In this document: positions 46,550 through 57,036 of the stretch, piece after piece
How the letters are laid out: the number at the start of each line of letters is the position of its first letter
Position numbering within the stretch: position 1 is the first letter of the stretch
NCBI GenBank assembly: GCA_913057145.1
Contig: CAJXNJ010000001.1
Location: forward strand, 62,001-126,000
Source: an uncultured Ectothiorhodospiraceae bacterium
Lineage (GTDB): Bacteria; Pseudomonadota; Gammaproteobacteria; Nitrococcales; Nitrococcaceae
DNA: 64,000 nucleotides
Reading direction: 5' to 3'
Made by a program: the position numbers and the translations under genes
The notes under the pieces: model-generated
What the model was told of the DNA's origin: nothing
What the model saw: only the letters and a program-made list of their open reading frames with translations
Database searches by the model: none

Positions 46550-48007
46550 TCAACCCTCCAGCGACGGGCGTTGCATGTGCCAGTCGGTAATTTGCTGATA
46601 ACCATGGGCGGCGCCAAGCAGGCGTGCCTCGTCAAAATAGTTACCGATCAGCTGCAGCCCGATCGGCTTGCCACCGCCGAATCCGGCGGGAATCGACAAC
46701 GCCGGCAGACCAGCGAGATTCACGGCAATGGTGAAGATATCCGAGAGGTACATCTGCACCGGATCATCGGCCTTGGCGCCAAGTCCGAATGCCGTGGTGG
46801 GCGCGGTCGGCCCGGCAATCACATCCACCTCGTCAAAGGCCCGGGCGAAATCGTCGCGGATCATGCGCCGGACCTGCTGGGCCTTGAGGTAGTAGGCATC
46901 GTAGTAGCCCGCTGAGAGCGCATAGGTTCCGACCATAATCCGGCGCTTGACCTCTTCACCGAACCCTTCGCCACGGCTTCGCTTGTAGAGATCCTCGAGA
47001 TCCACTGGATCGCTGCAGCGATGACCGTAGCGGACACCATCAAAGCGCGAGAGATTGGAAGAAGCCTCAGCCGGCGCGATCACATAATAAACGGGCACCG
47101 CGAGCTCGGTATTGGGCAGCGAGATTTCTTTTAACTGCGCGCCAGCGGCCTCCATCGCGGCGACCGCCGTTTCAATGGCACTGGCCACCTCGGGATCGAC
47201 ACCCTCGGTGTTGAAATACTCCCGCGGCAGGCCGATCCGCAGGCCCTTGAGCCCATGCTCGGCGAGCAGGCCGTGGTAATTCGGGACGGATTGATCAACA
47301 CAAGTGGAGTCGCGCTCATCAAATCCGGCCATGGCACCCAGCATCAGCGCCAGGTCCTCGGCCGTTGTCGCCATGGGCCCCGCCTGATCAAGACTGGAAG
47401 CAAAGGCGATCATGCCGTAGCGAGAAATTCGTCCGTAGGTCGGCTTGAGGCCACTGATACCCGTCAGCGCGGCAGGCTGGCGAATTGAGCCGCCGGTATC
47501 GGTCCCGGTGGCCGCCGGCACCAGCCGGGCGGCCACCGCGGCGGCCGACCCTCCCGAGGAGCCGCCCGGGACCGTGGTCGGGTCCCAGGGGTTGCGGGCC
47601 GGCCCATACCAACTGGTTTCGTTGGATGAGCCCATTGCAAACTCATCCATATTGGTCTTGCCGACCATGACCGCCCCGGCCGCGCGCAGCTGCTCGACGA
47701 CGAAGGCATCGTAGGGCGGCACGAAGGTATCGAGCATGCGACTGCCGCAGCTGGTACGCACACCCTCGGTGCAGAAAATATCCTTGTGCGCGATCGGCAC
47801 ACCGGTCAGCGGACCGGCCTCGCCGTCTGCACGTCGGGCATCGGCGGCTTCGGCTTCGGCCAACGCCTGTTCTGCTGTGATGGTGATAAACGCATTGAGC
47901 CCGCTCGCCTGCTCAATTGCCGCGAGCGTTGCCTGCGTGAGCTCGACACTGGAGCACTCCCGGCGAGAGAGCGCCGAGGACAATTCCGCAATGGTCCGAT
48001 CGTACAT
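46550..48007 (-). CDS. gatA: aspartyl/glutamyl-tRNA amidotransferase subunit A
   Basis: A 485-residue amidase-signature enzyme that releases ammonia from glutamine for GatB. The Ser-cisSer-Lys triad is visible: Lys in [11 protein letters not shown] near residue 75 and the serines in [35 protein letters not shown] near 145-180. It has the family ending of [18 protein letters not shown]. Lies between gatC (36 bases) and gatB. Confidence 0.98.
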   Translation of the reverse strand: MYDRTIAELSSALSRRECSSVELTQATLAAIEQASGLNAFITITAEQALAEAEAADARRADGEAGPLTGVPIAHKDIFCTEGVRTSCGSRMLDTFVPPYDAFVVEQLRAAGAVMVGKTNMDEFAMGSSNETSWYGPARNPWDPTTVPGGSSGGSAAAVAARLVPAATGTDTGGSIRQPAALTGISGLKPTYGRISRYGMIAFASSLDQAGPMATTAEDLALMLGAMAGFDERDSTCVDQSVPNYHGLLAEHGLKGLRIGLPREYFNTEGVDPEVASAIETAVAAMEAAGAQLKEISLPNTELAVPVYYVIAPAEASSNLSRFDGVRYGHRCSDPVDLEDLYKRSRGEGFGEEVKRRIMVGTYALSAGYYDAYYLKAQQVRRMIRDDFARAFDEVDVIAGPTAPTTAFGLGAKADDPVQMYLSDIFTIAVNLAGLPALSIPAGFGGGKPIGLQLIGNYFDEARLLGAAHGYQQITDWHMQRPSLEG

Positions 48008-48043
48008 ACAGTGATGATCCTGAATTGGCCGTCTGTGGCCGGA

Positions 48044-48331
48044 TTATTCGATAACGCGGGGCACCAGGTAATGACCGTCAGCGGTTGCCGGCGCCAGCGC
48101 CTGAAAACGCTCGCGCTGATCGACTTCGCTGACCACATCGCGGCGCAGACGCTGGGTCATCTCCAGCGGATGGGCAAGCGGCTCGACACCGCTGGTGTCC
48201 ACCTCGGAGAGACGCTCGACAAAAGCCAGGATGGAGGAGAGATTGCGCGCATGCGTCTCACCATCCGCTTCTGTTACGGCAAGTCTGGCCAGATGGGCGA
48301 TTTTCGCCACTTCGGCGGCATCAATGGACAT
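48044..48331 (-). CDS. gatC: aspartyl/glutamyl-tRNA amidotransferase subunit C
   Basis: A 95-residue belt subunit that wraps around GatA and GatB. It has the usual opening VAKIAHLARLAVTEAD and the ILAFVERLSEVDTSGVEPLAHPLE core, ending APATADGHYLVPRVIE. Start ATG 48331; a TTG two codons earlier is also open. First gene of the leftward gatCAB-hslO run and divergent from mreB. Confidence 0.96.
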   Translation of the reverse strand: MSIDAAEVAKIAHLARLAVTEADGETHARNLSSILAFVERLSEVDTSGVEPLAHPLEMTQRLRRDVVSEVDQRERFQALAPATADGHYLVPRVIE

Positions 48332-48417
48332 GAACAAAACCTCGGGAAAACCGCATCAAGCCGCCAAAATTAACATATCGGCCAGCTTGCCCAAAGCCCC
48401 GTCGATTGATAACTTAG

Positions 48418-49491
<1,074 letters not shown>

Positions 49492-49527
49492 TCCAGAGGC
49501 TTTGCATCCGCGGGAGGACGCCACGCC

Positions 49528-50355
49528 ATCAAACCGTTATTCGCACAAGGCCCGTCAACGACAGCCAGACTGGTCCTGCTGGCCCTGCTCTCCCTTGCAC
49601 TCCTGATTGCCGATGAACGTCAGGGCCTGCTCGACCCTGTCCGTCAGTTCCTCTCCACCACGCTCCACCCCCTGCGTCTGGTTGCCACCCTGCCCGAGCA
49701 GGCGGTCGAGAGCACCAATAACGCCCTGGAAAGCCGGCGTGAGCTGATCGCCGAGAACCAGCGACTGCGTGATCGACAGAGAATTTACGAAGCCAGACTG
49801 CAACGGCTTGATGCGCTCGAGATTGAAAACATCCGTCTGCGCAGCCTGCTGGACTCCTCTTACGAACTCGAGCGCCCGGTCATCATCGCCGAGCTGATCG
49901 GGGTTGATCTTGACCCGTTCTCGCATCTGATTGAAATCGACAAAGGCAGCCGGGCCGGCGCCTACCCCGGCCAACCGGTCATTGATGGTAGCGGTGTGAT
50001 CGGACAGGTTGACCGCATTGCGCCGCTGACCGCCACAGTCCGTCTCATCAGCGACCCGAGTCATGGCCTGCCGGTACAGGTGAACCGCAACGGACTGCGC
50101 AGCGTGGCTTTCGGGACCGGACGCATCAACACACTGACCATCAGCAGTCTGCCCAATAATGCCGATATTCGTGCCGGTGATCTGCTGGTGACCTCCGGCC
50201 TGGGCGGCCGTTTCCCCGCGGGATACCCGGTGGGCGAGGTCCGCGAAGTCAGAATCGACCCTGGACGGCCATTCTCACAAATCGAAGTCCAACCCCTCGG
50301 GGCACTCGACCGCGTCCAGGAAGTCCTGCTCATCGAGCAAGGTGAGTCGGAATGA
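49528..50355 (+). CDS. mreC: rod-shape determining protein MreC, apparent ATC start
   Basis: A 275-residue elongasome protein with an N-terminal membrane helix (about residues 15-33), a coiled coil (about 60-110, ESTNNALESRRELIAENQRLRDR) and two beta domains (VIIAELIGVDLDPFSHLIEIDKGS, VIDGSGVIGQV, LISDPSHGLPVQ). No ATG, GTG or TTG occurs in this frame between the mreB stop (49489-49491) and a GTG at 49996, which would remove 156 residues including anchor and coil. The family N-terminus KPLFAQGPS begins directly after ATC 49528, and GGGAGG lies 10 bases before. I therefore set the start at ATC; an error at that base is the alternative. Overlaps mreD by 4 bases. Confidence 0.9.
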   Translation: MKPLFAQGPSTTARLVLLALLSLALLIADERQGLLDPVRQFLSTTLHPLRLVATLPEQAVESTNNALESRRELIAENQRLRDRQRIYEARLQRLDALEIENIRLRSLLDSSYELERPVIIAELIGVDLDPFSHLIEIDKGSRAGAYPGQPVIDGSGVIGQVDRIAPLTATVRLISDPSHGLPVQVNRNGLRSVAFGTGRINTLTISSLPNNADIRAGDLLVTSGLGGRFPAGYPVGEVREVRIDPGRPFSQIEVQPLGALDRVQEVLLIEQGESE

Positions 50356-50840
50356 ACCGTGTCCGCAGTCAGGGCAGCTGGGTGATTGTGCTCACCCTGA
50401 TCCTCGCGCTTGTTGTCTCGATTGTGCCGCTGCCAACCGGACTTGAGCCCTGGCGGCCGGAGTGGACCGTGCTGGTTCTGATCTACTGGAGCCTCGCCCT
50501 GCCGGAGCGTGTCGGCGTTGGCATCGCCTGGCTTGTCGGGCTGTTTCAGGACGTGCTCATGGCAACCCCACTGGGCGCTCACGCCCTGGGGTTTGCGCTC
50601 GCCGCCTATCTCACCGTCCAGCTCTATCAGCGCATTCGCAATGTGCCGGTCTGGCAACAGGCGATTACGGTACTCCTTGTGCTGCTGCTGGTGCGCGCTA
50701 CACTCCTGCTCGCGCAGGGCCTTGTCGGCAACCCGATTGGCGACTGGCGCTTCTGGTTGCCGGCGGTCAGCGGAACCCTGGCCTGGCCTCTGGTGTTCTG
50801 GTTACTGCGATTTCTGCGCCGCAATTATCAGGTGCGCTGA
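50352..50840 (+). CDS. mreD: rod-shape determining protein MreD
   Basis: A 162-residue integral membrane protein with about five hydrophobic segments, of normal size for MreD. Recognisable parts are PTGLEPWRPEWTVLVLIYWSLALPERVGVGIAWLVGLFQDVLMATPLGAHALGFALAAYL, the conserved central loop of the family. MreD links MreC to PBP2 and RodA. Its start overlaps mreC and its stop is directly followed by the mrdA ATG. Confidence 0.96.
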   Translation: MNRVRSQGSWVIVLTLILALVVSIVPLPTGLEPWRPEWTVLVLIYWSLALPERVGVGIAWLVGLFQDVLMATPLGAHALGFALAAYLTVQLYQRIRNVPVWQQAITVLLVLLLVRATLLLAQGLVGNPIGDWRFWLPAVSGTLAWPLVFWLLRFLRRNYQVR

Positions 50841-52694
50841 ATGGCCCTGGATCTCATTCGCGATAAAACCGGGGAACGTCGGGTGGTGCGAACGCGGCTC
50901 GCGATCGCCGCGCTGTTGGTTTTTATCCTTTTCGCCGGCCTGACCGGGCGCATCGCCTATCTCCAGGTCGCCCAATACGAGCATTACAGCGCCCGCTCCC
51001 AGGATAATCGGGTGCGACTTGCCCCGGTCACACCCACCCGCGGGCTGATCTTTGATCGCAATGGCCAGATTCTGGCCGAAAACCGCCCCGCCTTTCGGCT
51101 GACCATCGTCCCGGAGCAGGTGGACGACATGACCGCGCTGCTCGACCGGCTGGAACGGGTGATCAGTCTCACTGAGGATGAACGCGAAGCATTCAATCGA
51201 GCACGGCGTCAGGCGAGAGGCTTTCAGGAAATACCGCTGAAACTGCGCCTGAGCGATGAGGAGGTCGCCCAACTGACCGTCGACCGTCACCGCTTTCCCG
51301 GTGTCGAGGTGCGGCCTGATCTGGCGCGCCACTATCCATTCGGGGAGATTGGCGCCCATGTCATCGGCTATGTCGGACGCATCAGTCAGGCTGAACTGCG
51401 TGAGCGCGATCCACGGCAGTACCGGGGCACCAGCCTCATCGGCAAAACCGGTATTGAACGGCAGTATGAGCATCTGCTGCGCGGAGAAATGGGCCTTGAG
51501 CATATCGAAACCAATGCCCTCGGCCGCCCGCTCAATGTTCTCGACCGTGAACCCCCCACCCCCGGAGCCGACCTCCAGCTGACTCTCGATATCGAGCTTC
51601 AGCGCATTGCTGAAGCCGCGCTGGGAGACTATCGCGGCGCCATTGTCGCCATGGACCCTCGCGACGGGGCCGTTCTTGCCCTGGCTAGCCGGCCGGGGTT
51701 TGACCCCAATCAGCTGGTCGCAGGCCTTGACCGGGCGGCCTTCGATGCGCTCAGCCAAGACCCGAAACAGCCCCTTTTCAACCGAGCGCTACGCGGGCGC
51801 TATCCACCTGGCTCGGTCGTCAAACCATTTCTGGCACTCGCAGGGGTCGCCAGTGGCCACATCACACCGGATGAGCGCATTTTCTGTAATGGCACCTATG
51901 AGCTGCCCAATGTCGAGCGCGTCTGGCGCGACTGGAAGCCGGAAGGCCATGGCCATGTCGACTTCATTGATTCCGTGGCTGAATCCTGTGATATCTATTT
52001 TTATGAACTGGCCTATCGCATGGGCATCGATGCGATGCACGACTGGATGAGCCGCTTTGGCTTCGGCGCGCCGGCTGGCATTGATCTGCCGGGTGAGCGG
52101 GCGGGCGTTATGCCCTCTCGGGAGTGGAAACGTGCCCAATTGGGCGAGCCCTGGTATCACGGTGAGACCATCAATACCGGCATCGGTCAGGGGTTCACCC
52201 TGGCCACTCCGCTACAAATGGCTGTCTCCACGGCCATGCTGGCGAATCGCGGCCGACCGGTCCGACCCCATCTGCTTGCCGTGCCCGGGGCCGAGAGCCC
52301 TCCAGCCGACCTGCCGATCATGAATCTTGACGATGAGTCACTCTGGCAACTGACAACAGAATCCATGATTGAAGTCGTTCACGGCCAACGCGGGACAGCA
52401 CGGGCGATTGGTGAGGGCCTGGATTATCAGATCGCCGGCAAAACGGGCACAGCTCAGGTGATCGGTATCGGTCAGGATGAGGAATACGACGAAGAGACCC
52501 TGGATGAACGCTTCCACGACCATGCACTTTTCTCGGCCTTTGCCCCGGCCGAGGATCCGCGCATCGCCCTGGCCGTGGTCGTGGAGAATGGGGGGAGCGG
52601 CAGCCAGACCGCCGCGCCCATGGCCCGGATTGTCATTGACGCCTGGATGGAGCAGCTGCATGAACGCGGTGAACTGGCCTTCCTCAAGCGTTAA
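50841..52694 (+). CDS. mrdA: penicillin-binding protein 2 (elongation transpeptidase)
   Basis: A 617-residue monofunctional class B PBP. One transmembrane helix (about 20-40) is followed by the pedestal domain with TPTRGLIFDRNGQILAENRPAF and the catalytic domain: active Ser325 in PPGSVVKPF, SCD motif ESCDIYFYELAYRMG and KTG motif IAGKTGTAQV. It cross-links glycan strands made by RodA during side-wall growth. Sits directly after mreD; the downstream rodA starts inside its last 35 bases. Confidence 0.98.
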   Translation: MALDLIRDKTGERRVVRTRLAIAALLVFILFAGLTGRIAYLQVAQYEHYSARSQDNRVRLAPVTPTRGLIFDRNGQILAENRPAFRLTIVPEQVDDMTALLDRLERVISLTEDEREAFNRARRQARGFQEIPLKLRLSDEEVAQLTVDRHRFPGVEVRPDLARHYPFGEIGAHVIGYVGRISQAELRERDPRQYRGTSLIGKTGIERQYEHLLRGEMGLEHIETNALGRPLNVLDREPPTPGADLQLTLDIELQRIAEAALGDYRGAIVAMDPRDGAVLALASRPGFDPNQLVAGLDRAAFDALSQDPKQPLFNRALRGRYPPGSVVKPFLALAGVASGHITPDERIFCNGTYELPNVERVWRDWKPEGHGHVDFIDSVAESCDIYFYELAYRMGIDAMHDWMSRFGFGAPAGIDLPGERAGVMPSREWKRAQLGEPWYHGETINTGIGQGFTLATPLQMAVSTAMLANRGRPVRPHLLAVPGAESPPADLPIMNLDDESLWQLTTESMIEVVHGQRGTARAIGEGLDYQIAGKTGTAQVIGIGQDEEYDEETLDERFHDHALFSAFAPAEDPRIALAVVVENGGSGSQTAAPMARIVIDAWMEQLHERGELAFLKR

Positions 52695-53805
52695 CGCGGC
52701 GGCCCGTAAAGCCACCGGCGGGCTGCTCCAGCGCGGACTGCACCTGGATGGCGTTTTACTGGCTCTGCTCACCATCCTCGGCGGTGTTGGCATGATTGTC
52801 CTCTACAGCGCTTTCGGCGGCAGGGTCGAGCCACTGCAGAGTCATTTGACCCGGGTGGGCATCGGCGTCGCTGCCATGATCGTTGCCGCGCAGTTCTCTC
52901 CCACCCGTCTTGAGCGCCTGTCACCCTGGGTCTATGGCGGCGTGCTGCTGCTGCTGATTGCCGTGCTGGTTGCCGGCCAGATTGGAGGTGGTGCGAGACG
53001 CTGGCTGGACCTGGGTTTTTTTGAATTCCAGCCCTCCGAGCTCATGAAACTCGCACTGCCCATGATGGTTGCCTGGCTGATGGCGAGAACCACGCTCCCG
53101 ATTGGTTTTGGTTTTGCCGCCCTGGCGCTGGCCGTCATTGCCGTGCCGGCGGCACTCATCGGTCTGCAGCCGGACCTTGGCACCGCCGTTCTTGTGGGGG
53201 CCGCCGGTGCAGGGGTGCTTTTTCTTGCCGGCGTACGCTGGCGCATCATCAGCGCGGGCGTCCTGCTTGCCTGCGCGGCCGCCCCGCTGCTCTGGGTATT
53301 CGGCATGCAGGATTATCAACGCGAGCGGGTACTGACTTTTCTTGACCCGGGGCGCGATCCGCTGGGCGCCGGCTACAACATCATCCAGTCACAAATCGCC
53401 ATTGGCTCCGGCGGGTTATTCGGCAAGGGCTGGCTTGAAGGCACGCAGGCGCATCTGAATTTCATCCCCGAGCAGCACACCGACTTTGTCTTTGCCGTTC
53501 TCGCCGAGGAATTCGGGCTGTTTGGCGTAATCATGCTGTTTGCACTCTATCTCGCCATTATCGGCCGAGGCCTCTGGATTGCCCATCATGCCCAGGATAA
53601 TTTCTCGCGACTGCTTGCCGGGGGCATCACCCTGACCTTTTTTGTCTATGCCTTTGTCAATCTGGGCATGGTCTCGGGGCTGCTGCCCGTGGTGGGGCTG
53701 CCGCTGCCGCTGATCAGCTATGGCGGCTCTTCCGTGGTGACGCTGCTCGCCGGGTTCGGTATTCTTATGTCCATCCATACTCACCGTCGCATGTGGTCGT
53801 CGTGA
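52660..53805 (+). CDS. rodA: rod-shape SEDS glycosyltransferase RodA
   Basis: A 381-residue SEDS-family polymerase with about ten transmembrane helices. Canonical regions: GARRWLDLGFFEFQPSELMKLALP, LIGLQPDLGTA, DYQRERVLTFLDPGRDPLGAGYNIIQSQIAIGSGGLFGKGW, FIPEQHTDFVFAVLAEEFGL and the final GLPLPLISYGGSSVVT. The catalytic Asp lies in the HTDFVF segment region. ATG 52660 overlaps mrdA by 35 bases; it gives the longest N-terminus compatible with the family (E. coli 370). Overlaps mltB by 4 bases. Confidence 0.96.
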   Translation: MNAVNWPSSSVNAAARKATGGLLQRGLHLDGVLLALLTILGGVGMIVLYSAFGGRVEPLQSHLTRVGIGVAAMIVAAQFSPTRLERLSPWVYGGVLLLLIAVLVAGQIGGGARRWLDLGFFEFQPSELMKLALPMMVAWLMARTTLPIGFGFAALALAVIAVPAALIGLQPDLGTAVLVGAAGAGVLFLAGVRWRIISAGVLLACAAAPLLWVFGMQDYQRERVLTFLDPGRDPLGAGYNIIQSQIAIGSGGLFGKGWLEGTQAHLNFIPEQHTDFVFAVLAEEFGLFGVIMLFALYLAIIGRGLWIAHHAQDNFSRLLAGGITLTFFVYAFVNLGMVSGLLPVVGLPLPLISYGGSSVVTLLAGFGILMSIHTHRRMWSS

Positions 53806-54803
53806 ACATTCCTCAGCGTTTTTTATTGATGGCCCTGCCCGCCCTGCTGATCGGGCTGAGCGGCTGCAGCAGTTTCAGCAGTGCCGCTGACCCCGCCGAT
53901 CACCGGGAGATTCAGCGATTTGCCAGCGAAGTCGCCGCACGCCATGGCATGAATGCCGAGGATATCGAGCGGCTGGTGCTACAAGAAGCCAGACACCAAC
54001 CCGAGATCATCGAGGCCATCACCAGCCCCGCAGAGGCGCTGCCCTGGCATCGTTACCGGCAGATTTTCATCACTGAAGAGCGCATCGCCGGTGGCGTTGC
54101 CTATCAGGCAGAACATGCCGACTGGCTGTCGCGGGTCAGCGCTCGTTATGGCGTCCCGGCGGAAATCGTCACCGCCATCATCGGTGTCGAGACCTACTAC
54201 GGCCGGTACCGGGGTCGACACCGGGTCATCGATGCCCTGCGCACCCTGGGGTTTGCTTACCCACCGCGCGCGGAGTTCTTCCGCAGCGAGCTGGAGGCCT
54301 TTCTGGTGCTCGCCAATGAAGAAGGCATGGATCCCACGGTGCCACTCGGGTCCTACGCGGGTGCCATGGGTGTACCGCAGTTCATCTCAAGCAGCTATCG
54401 GGCCTATGCCGTTGATTTCAATGAGAACGGCCGGCGCGATCTTTTCTCTGAGCCCGCCGATGCCATTGGCAGTGTGGGTAATTACTTTGCCGAACACCGC
54501 TGGCAACCCGGTGCGCCAATTGCCGCGCCGGCAACGGTCAGCGGCGGGCGTTGGCGGGATTTTCTGCGCGAGGCATTACAACCGGTGGATACCGTGGGTG
54601 ATCTGCGCCGCGCCGGCGTGCGCACCGACCCCACACTCGATGACAACCTCCCGGCCCGGCTTCTGGCTCTGGAGACGACAGACGGCATGGCGTACTGGGT
54701 CACGCTGAATAATTTCTACGTGATCACCCGCTACAACCACAGCCCGCTCTACGCCATGGCGGTTTATGAGCTGGCAACCGCCATTCGGGAGGCCAGCCAG
54801 TGA
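53802..54803 (+). CDS. mltB: membrane-bound lytic transglycosylase B
   Basis: A 333-residue lipoprotein with signal ending LSGC (Cys22). It cuts glycan strands to make anhydromuropeptides. The catalytic glutamate is in VTAIIGVETYYGRYRG near residue 130, followed by RVIDALRTLGFAYPPRAEFF and SYAGAMGVPQFISSSYRAYAVDFNENGRRDLF, typical of the MltB (family 3) fold. GTG 53802 overlaps the rodA stop; an ATG at 53829 would shorten the n-region. Overlaps rlpA by 4 bases. Confidence 0.95.
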   Translation: MNIPQRFLLMALPALLIGLSGCSSFSSAADPADHREIQRFASEVAARHGMNAEDIERLVLQEARHQPEIIEAITSPAEALPWHRYRQIFITEERIAGGVAYQAEHADWLSRVSARYGVPAEIVTAIIGVETYYGRYRGRHRVIDALRTLGFAYPPRAEFFRSELEAFLVLANEEGMDPTVPLGSYAGAMGVPQFISSSYRAYAVDFNENGRRDLFSEPADAIGSVGNYFAEHRWQPGAPIAAPATVSGGRWRDFLREALQPVDTVGDLRRAGVRTDPTLDDNLPARLLALETTDGMAYWVTLNNFYVITRYNHSPLYAMAVYELATAIREASQ

Positions 54804-55612
54804 AACGCCTGGGCCTGCTCATCAGTCTCTCGTTGCTTGCCGGCTGCAGCACCATGATGCCGGAGCCCTCCGATGGCCCCGGCCGCGTCATTAAAGACCC
54901 CATGAGCATTCCCGATGCGGTCCCTGAGCACGCATCCCGCAGCCGCTATGGTAATCCTGAGGAATATGAGGTCTTCGGCCGGACTTATCGGGTGATGGAC
55001 AGTGCCGACGGGCATCGTGAGCGCGGCATCGCATCATGGTACGGCAGCAAATTCCACGGCCGGCGCACGTCAAGCGGCGAGCCCTACGATATGTACGCCA
55101 TGACCGCCGCTCACAAGCATCTGCCACTGCCGACCTGGGTGGAAGTCCGGCATCTGGAAAACGGCCGCCGCATTGTCGTCAAGGTCAACGACCGCGGCCC
55201 GTTTGCCGAGAACCGCATCATCGATCTCTCCTATGCCGCGGCGGCCAAACTGGGCATGCTGGGCACGGGAACAGCGCCGGTTGAAATCCGCACGGTCACC
55301 CCCGATGATCCGGCGCCAGCAACACCGACAACCCGGGTTGCCGACAACCGGCCGGACTCAGACAGCGGCTACTGGATTCAGCTTGCCGCCTTTGGCAGCG
55401 CCAACAATGCACAGCGCTTTGCCGATGAACTTAAGGCCGCCGGTCTTTCTGCCCCGCCATCCATTCTGCGCGGCCCGGATGGTCTGCATCGTGTCAGACT
55501 TGGGCCGCTGACGGATGTCGCGGCGGTGGATCGACTCAGCGACGAACTGCGACGTGCCCGCTTTGCTCCCGGTCATGTCATTATTCCGGATGACTCCGTT
55601 GGTTTTGATTAA
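54800..55612 (+). CDS. rlpA: RlpA, septal-ring lytic transglycosylase-like lipoprotein
   Basis: A 270-residue lipoprotein with signal ending LAGC (Cys16), a double-psi beta-barrel domain (about 72-165: GIASWYGSKFHGRRTSSGEPYDMYAMTAAHKHLPLPTWVEV, with the catalytic-type Asp in VNDRGPF) and a C-terminal SPOR domain (about 192-270). The SPOR domain targets it to denuded glycans at the septum; in Pseudomonas RlpA cuts these. The rodA-mltB-rlpA-dacA order is conserved. Confidence 0.96.
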   Translation: MKRLGLLISLSLLAGCSTMMPEPSDGPGRVIKDPMSIPDAVPEHASRSRYGNPEEYEVFGRTYRVMDSADGHRERGIASWYGSKFHGRRTSSGEPYDMYAMTAAHKHLPLPTWVEVRHLENGRRIVVKVNDRGPFAENRIIDLSYAAAAKLGMLGTGTAPVEIRTVTPDDPAPATPTTRVADNRPDSDSGYWIQLAAFGSANNAQRFADELKAAGLSAPPSILRGPDGLHRVRLGPLTDVAAVDRLSDELRRARFAPGHVIIPDDSVGFD

Positions 55613-55624
55613 GATGGATTGCCC

Positions 55625-56773
55625 ATGATGCTGCTGCGACTGCTTACACTGCTCGTTCTTCTTGCCGTCGGGGTGCAGACCAGCGCCCAGACACCCCAGC
55701 CCATTCCAATCCCCGCTCCGCCATCGCTCGGCGCGGAGAGCTACATCCTGATGGATTTCCACAGCGGTCGGGTTCTGGTGGATGAGCAGAGCAGTCTGCG
55801 TCGCGATCCGGCCAGCCTCACCAAAGTAATGACGGCCTTTGTGGTCTTCAGCGAACTCAAGGCCGGTAATCTGTCGCTCAATGACGAAGTCCTGGTCAGC
55901 GAGAAAGCCTGGCGGGCGCCCGGTTCGAGGATGTTCATCGAGGTCGGCGACCGGGTGAGTGTCGAGAATCTGCTGCGCGGCATGATCGTGCAGTCCGGCA
56001 ATGATGCAAGTGTCGCGCTCGCCGAACACATCGCCGGCACCGAGGCGACCTTTGCCGCGCTCATGAATCAGTACGCCGCCGAGCTCGGCATGGTGGATAC
56101 CAACTACACCAACGCCGCCGGACTGCCCGATGCGGAGCATTACTCCTCTGCCGCCGACACCGCCCGACTGGTGCGCGCCCTGATTGCCCGCTTTCCGGAA
56201 TACTACGGTTACTACTCGGAGCGTGCCTTTACCTGGAATGACATCGAGCAGTTCAATCGTAATCGCATGCTCTGGCAGGACGGCTCGGTGGATGGTGTAA
56301 AGACCGGCTATACCGAGGCTGCCGGCTATTGCCTTGCCACCTCGGCCGACCGTGACGGCATGCGGCTGATTTCCGTGGTCATGGGAGCGTCCAGCCCCGC
56401 GGCGCGGGTTGAGCAGTCGAAGTCCCTGCTCAACTACGGTTACCGCTTCTATGAAACCCACCGGCTTTATGCCGCTGGCGAGCCGATCGAGACCTCCCGG
56501 ATCTGGAAGGGCGCGGTTGACGAACTGCCTGTCGGGGTTGCAGAAGACGTCTACGTGACTGTGCCGACACGGGCCTATGACCGGCTGGATGCGAGCATGC
56601 AGGTGGATGAGCTCATCGAAGCGCCCATTGCCGCGGGCGAGGCACTCGGGGCGCTCAGCGTCGCCCTCGATGGTGAGACCGTGGTGGAGCAGACCATCGT
56701 TGCCCTGCAGCCTGTCGAGGAGGGGGGCATTGTCTCGCGTCTGATCGACAGCGTGCTTTTATGGATGAATTAA
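55625..56773 (+). CDS. dacA: D-alanyl-D-alanine carboxypeptidase (PBP5/6)
   Basis: A 382-residue low-molecular-weight PBP that removes the terminal D-Ala of pentapeptides. Signal peptide to about residue 21, active Ser64 in DPASLTKVMTAF, SGN motif in IVQSGNDASV, and KTG motif in VDGVKTGYTEAAGYC. The C-terminus ([12 protein letters not shown]) is the amphipathic membrane anchor of PBP5. ATG 55625 chosen; TTG 55619 adds two residues. Overlaps ybeD by 13 bases. Confidence 0.97.
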   Translation: MMLLRLLTLLVLLAVGVQTSAQTPQPIPIPAPPSLGAESYILMDFHSGRVLVDEQSSLRRDPASLTKVMTAFVVFSELKAGNLSLNDEVLVSEKAWRAPGSRMFIEVGDRVSVENLLRGMIVQSGNDASVALAEHIAGTEATFAALMNQYAAELGMVDTNYTNAAGLPDAEHYSSAADTARLVRALIARFPEYYGYYSERAFTWNDIEQFNRNRMLWQDGSVDGVKTGYTEAAGYCLATSADRDGMRLISVVMGASSPAARVEQSKSLLNYGYRFYETHRLYAAGEPIETSRIWKGAVDELPVGVAEDVYVTVPTRAYDRLDASMQVDELIEAPIAAGEALGALSVALDGETVVEQTIVALQPVEEGGIVSRLIDSVLLWMN

Positions 56774-57036
56774 GCGAGCAGGCTCCGGGGCTGGAATTCC
56801 CCTGTCGCTACCCGGTCAAGGCCATGGGGCGACACGACGATGCACTCATCGACCGCATCTGGTCCATCGTCACGCATCACGCGCCCGACACACCGGCCGA
56901 AGCCCTGCGCACGACGGCCAGCCGGGGCGGCCGCTTTGTCTCGGTCACCGTCACCATCACCGCGGAAAGTCGGGCTCAGCTGGACGCCATTTATGCTGAT
57001 CTGCGCGCCCATGAGCAGGTGCTGGCTGCCCTTTGA
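56761..57036 (+). CDS. ybeD: YbeD/DUF493 family protein
   Basis: A 91-residue ACT-like alpha/beta protein. Family features are [14 protein letters not shown] near the start and [33 protein letters not shown]. YbeD has been proposed to help lipoate or other regulatory functions because it lies between dacA and lipB in most gammaproteobacteria; its role is not known. Overlaps dacA by 13 bases and lipB by one. Confidence 0.94.
   Translation: MDELSEQAPGLEFPCRYPVKAMGRHDDALIDRIWSIVTHHAPDTPAEALRTTASRGGRFVSVTVTITAESRAQLDAIYADLRAHEQVLAAL

Noticed and set aside
45242..46915. 557-residue plus-strand open frame opposite gatB and gatA
   Set aside because: It crosses two well-supported genes in antisense and shows no recognisable domain, so it is a shadow frame.
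55358..56461. 367-residue minus-strand open frame opposite dacA
   Set aside because: Antisense shadow over dacA and rlpA, which are both strongly conserved.
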